64,000 nucleotides of DNA from Candidatus Rifleibacteriota bacterium. GTDB taxonomy: Bacteria > Riflebacteria > Ozemobacteria > Ozemobacterales > Ozemobacteraceae. Positions 63,052 through 64,000 of the stretch are shown piece after piece (position 1 is the first letter of the stretch; each line of letters opens with the position of its first letter). Under the pieces are notes generated by a model. It made no database searches. It was given only the letters and a program-made list of their open reading frames with translations, and was not told the origin of the DNA. The position numbers and the translations under genes are program-made. The DNA lies in contig JAKQQP010000233.1 in NCBI GenBank assembly GCA_029564115.1, forward strand, positions 124,001 to 188,000. Direction: 5' to 3'.

Positions 63052-64000
63052 TTGGGTCTTAAGCATCGCCACAATTATGAATCGACGGTCAATGCGCTGA
63101 AAGCCTCAGAAAAGCATTACCTGACAAGCGCCCACGCCGGCAGCCTGAGCGTAGCTCTGATCTACCCGAATTTATACAGCCTTGGAATGAGCAATCTTGG
63201 TTTTCTGACGGTGCATAGAATCGTTTCGGCACAGCCCGGCACGGCAGTAGAAAGATTTTTTCCGGCTCTCGAGCCTGAATCACCGCTCGCACCACCCTAC
63301 TATTCGTTTGAAACCGGGCGACCGCTCGGCGATTTCGACGTTATGATGTTTTCTTTCAGCTACGAGGGTGACTTTGATAAAATTCCCGGTCTGTTCGCGG
63401 CACTCGGCCTGCCTGTTTACGCCAGTGAACGTAACCGCCATCACCCTCTGCTGATTGCCGGTGGTGCTGCTGTCGCCTCGAATCCGGCTGCCCTGTCACA
63501 GATTTTCGATGCTCTGGTTCCGGGAGAAGCTGAAACAACCGTCGCCCCGATAATCGGGCAACTGCAGCGGGAGGGTTACGAAGCAGCTTCACTTGCGGCC
63601 ATTCCAGGGGTCTGGGTTCCAGAATATACCGATCAGATACCAGAATTGTGCGGCCGCCACGACATTAACGCCCAGCCTGCCTGGTCTCACATCGTTTCGA
63701 GCCGTAACGCCTTTGGAGGAGCGCACATGATAGAAGTCATGCGTGGTTGCCCACGTGCGTGCGCCTTTTGTCTTGCCCGGGCTATTTATGCTCCAGTCAG
63801 ACACCTTAGCGCAGAAAACCTCTCGCGATGGCTCGACCAGCACCCTGACTGCCGCGATCTAGGGTTAGTGGCTCCCTCTCTTTTCGACCATCCACAGGTT
63901 GAAGAAATTTTTGCCATGCTGACCGACCGCGGCATAAGAATACGCAATTCATCTGTAAAATGGGAAAAGCTAACCCCCAAAATCATGGAAGCCCTGAGAA
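63052..64000 (+). CDS. B12-binding/radical SAM protein (TIGR03960-like), 3' end cut by window
   Basis: The frame is open from a TAA at 63034 to the end of the window; TTG 63052 is the first good start, with only a weak ribosome site. About 316 residues are visible. Residues 1-190 resemble a cobalamin-binding-type Rossmann domain (SVALIYPNLYSLGMSNLGFLTVHRIV, PLLIAGGAAVASNP). A radical SAM motif C-x3-C-x2-C follows in MRGCPRACAFCLARAIY. This arrangement fits the TIGR03960 family, of unknown role, often near ribosomal or RNase G genes. Its C-terminus is outside the window. Confidence 0.75.
   Translation, partial: MGLKHRHNYESTVNALKASEKHYLTSAHAGSLSVALIYPNLYSLGMSNLGFLTVHRIVSAQPGTAVERFFPALEPESPLAPPYYSFETGRPLGDFDVMMFSFSYEGDFDKIPGLFAALGLPVYASERNRHHPLLIAGGAAVASNPAALSQIFDALVPGEAETTVAPIIGQLQREGYEAASLAAIPGVWVPEYTDQIPELCGRHDINAQPAWSHIVSSRNAFGGAHMIEVMRGCPRACAFCLARAIYAPVRHLSAENLSRWLDQHPDCRDLGLVAPSLFDHPQVEEIFAMLTDRGIRIRNSSVKWEKLTPKIMEALR

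Noticed and set aside
1..64000. tRNA, rRNA, CRISPR arrays, insertion sequences, prophage
   Set aside because: No cloverleaf, repeat-spacer pattern, transposase or phage gene was found on reading both strands; short or degenerate cases could be missed by eye.

Overview
The window reads as one chromosome segment of a Gram-negative-type, probably anaerobic, amino-acid-fermenting bacterium. Moderate base composition, lipoprotein signals, type IV-like prepilins, an LL-diaminopimelate aminotransferase and a complete lysine-fermentation operon are visible. The content would fit an uncultured fermentative lineage such as the candidate phylum Riflebacteria. That placement is inference, because no rRNA or tRNA gene was seen. 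No phage, insertion sequence or CRISPR array was recognised.

Layout. 1-1785: end of a secreted protein gene and two pseudopilin genes. 1.8-7.8 kb (mostly minus strand): envelope genes, namely a beta-propeller protein, two lipoproteins sharing one N-terminal module, a STAS protein and a clostripain-type protease. 8-13.5 kb: ATP-grasp ligase, esterase, DapL and an RND exporter. 13.7-20.5 kb: a small membrane protein, a hybrid kinase with a degraded ATP lid, a Na/Pi-type transporter, a YhcC-like radical SAM protein and a small secreted protein. 20.6-23.5 kb: tRNA wobble-base genes (Qng1, CmoA, CmoB). 23.6-24.5 kb: a small charged protein and a Ser/Asp-rich secreted protein.

24.7-35.6 kb is the metabolic core: kat, kce, atoDA, kdd, kamA, kamB, kamC, kamD, kamE. 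Lysine is isomerised to beta-lysine (KamA), then to 3,5-diaminohexanoate (KamDE), oxidised (Kdd) and cleaved with acetyl-CoA (Kce) to acetoacetate and 3-aminobutyryl-CoA. Here the last nitrogen is apparently removed by a transaminase (Kat) and not by the classic ammonia lyase (Kal). KamB and KamC are conserved NTPase-like proteins of unknown role.

35.7-46.3 kb: a methyltransferase, a large MscS channel and a six-gene membrane complex related to hydrogenase 4 and complex I. Its large subunit lacks the nickel-binding cysteine motifs, so it looks like an energy-converting hydrogenase-related (Ehr) ion pump and not a hydrogenase. 46.7-52.6 kb: a lipase, a PHA-regulator-like protein, two small secreted proteins and an unrecognised 820-residue secreted protein; a parS-like site lies in this stretch. 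52.7-55.9 kb: a flippase-like membrane protein and larB-larC (nickel-pincer cofactor). 55.9-63 kb: murD-ftsW-murG-ftsQ-ftsA-ftsZ. The window ends inside a radical SAM gene.

Best candidates for new biology are the nickel-less Ehr complex, the Kat-type lysine operon with KamB/KamC and a 57-nt intercistronic hairpin, the kinase with a missing ATP lid, the 820-residue secreted protein, and two structured intergenic elements.
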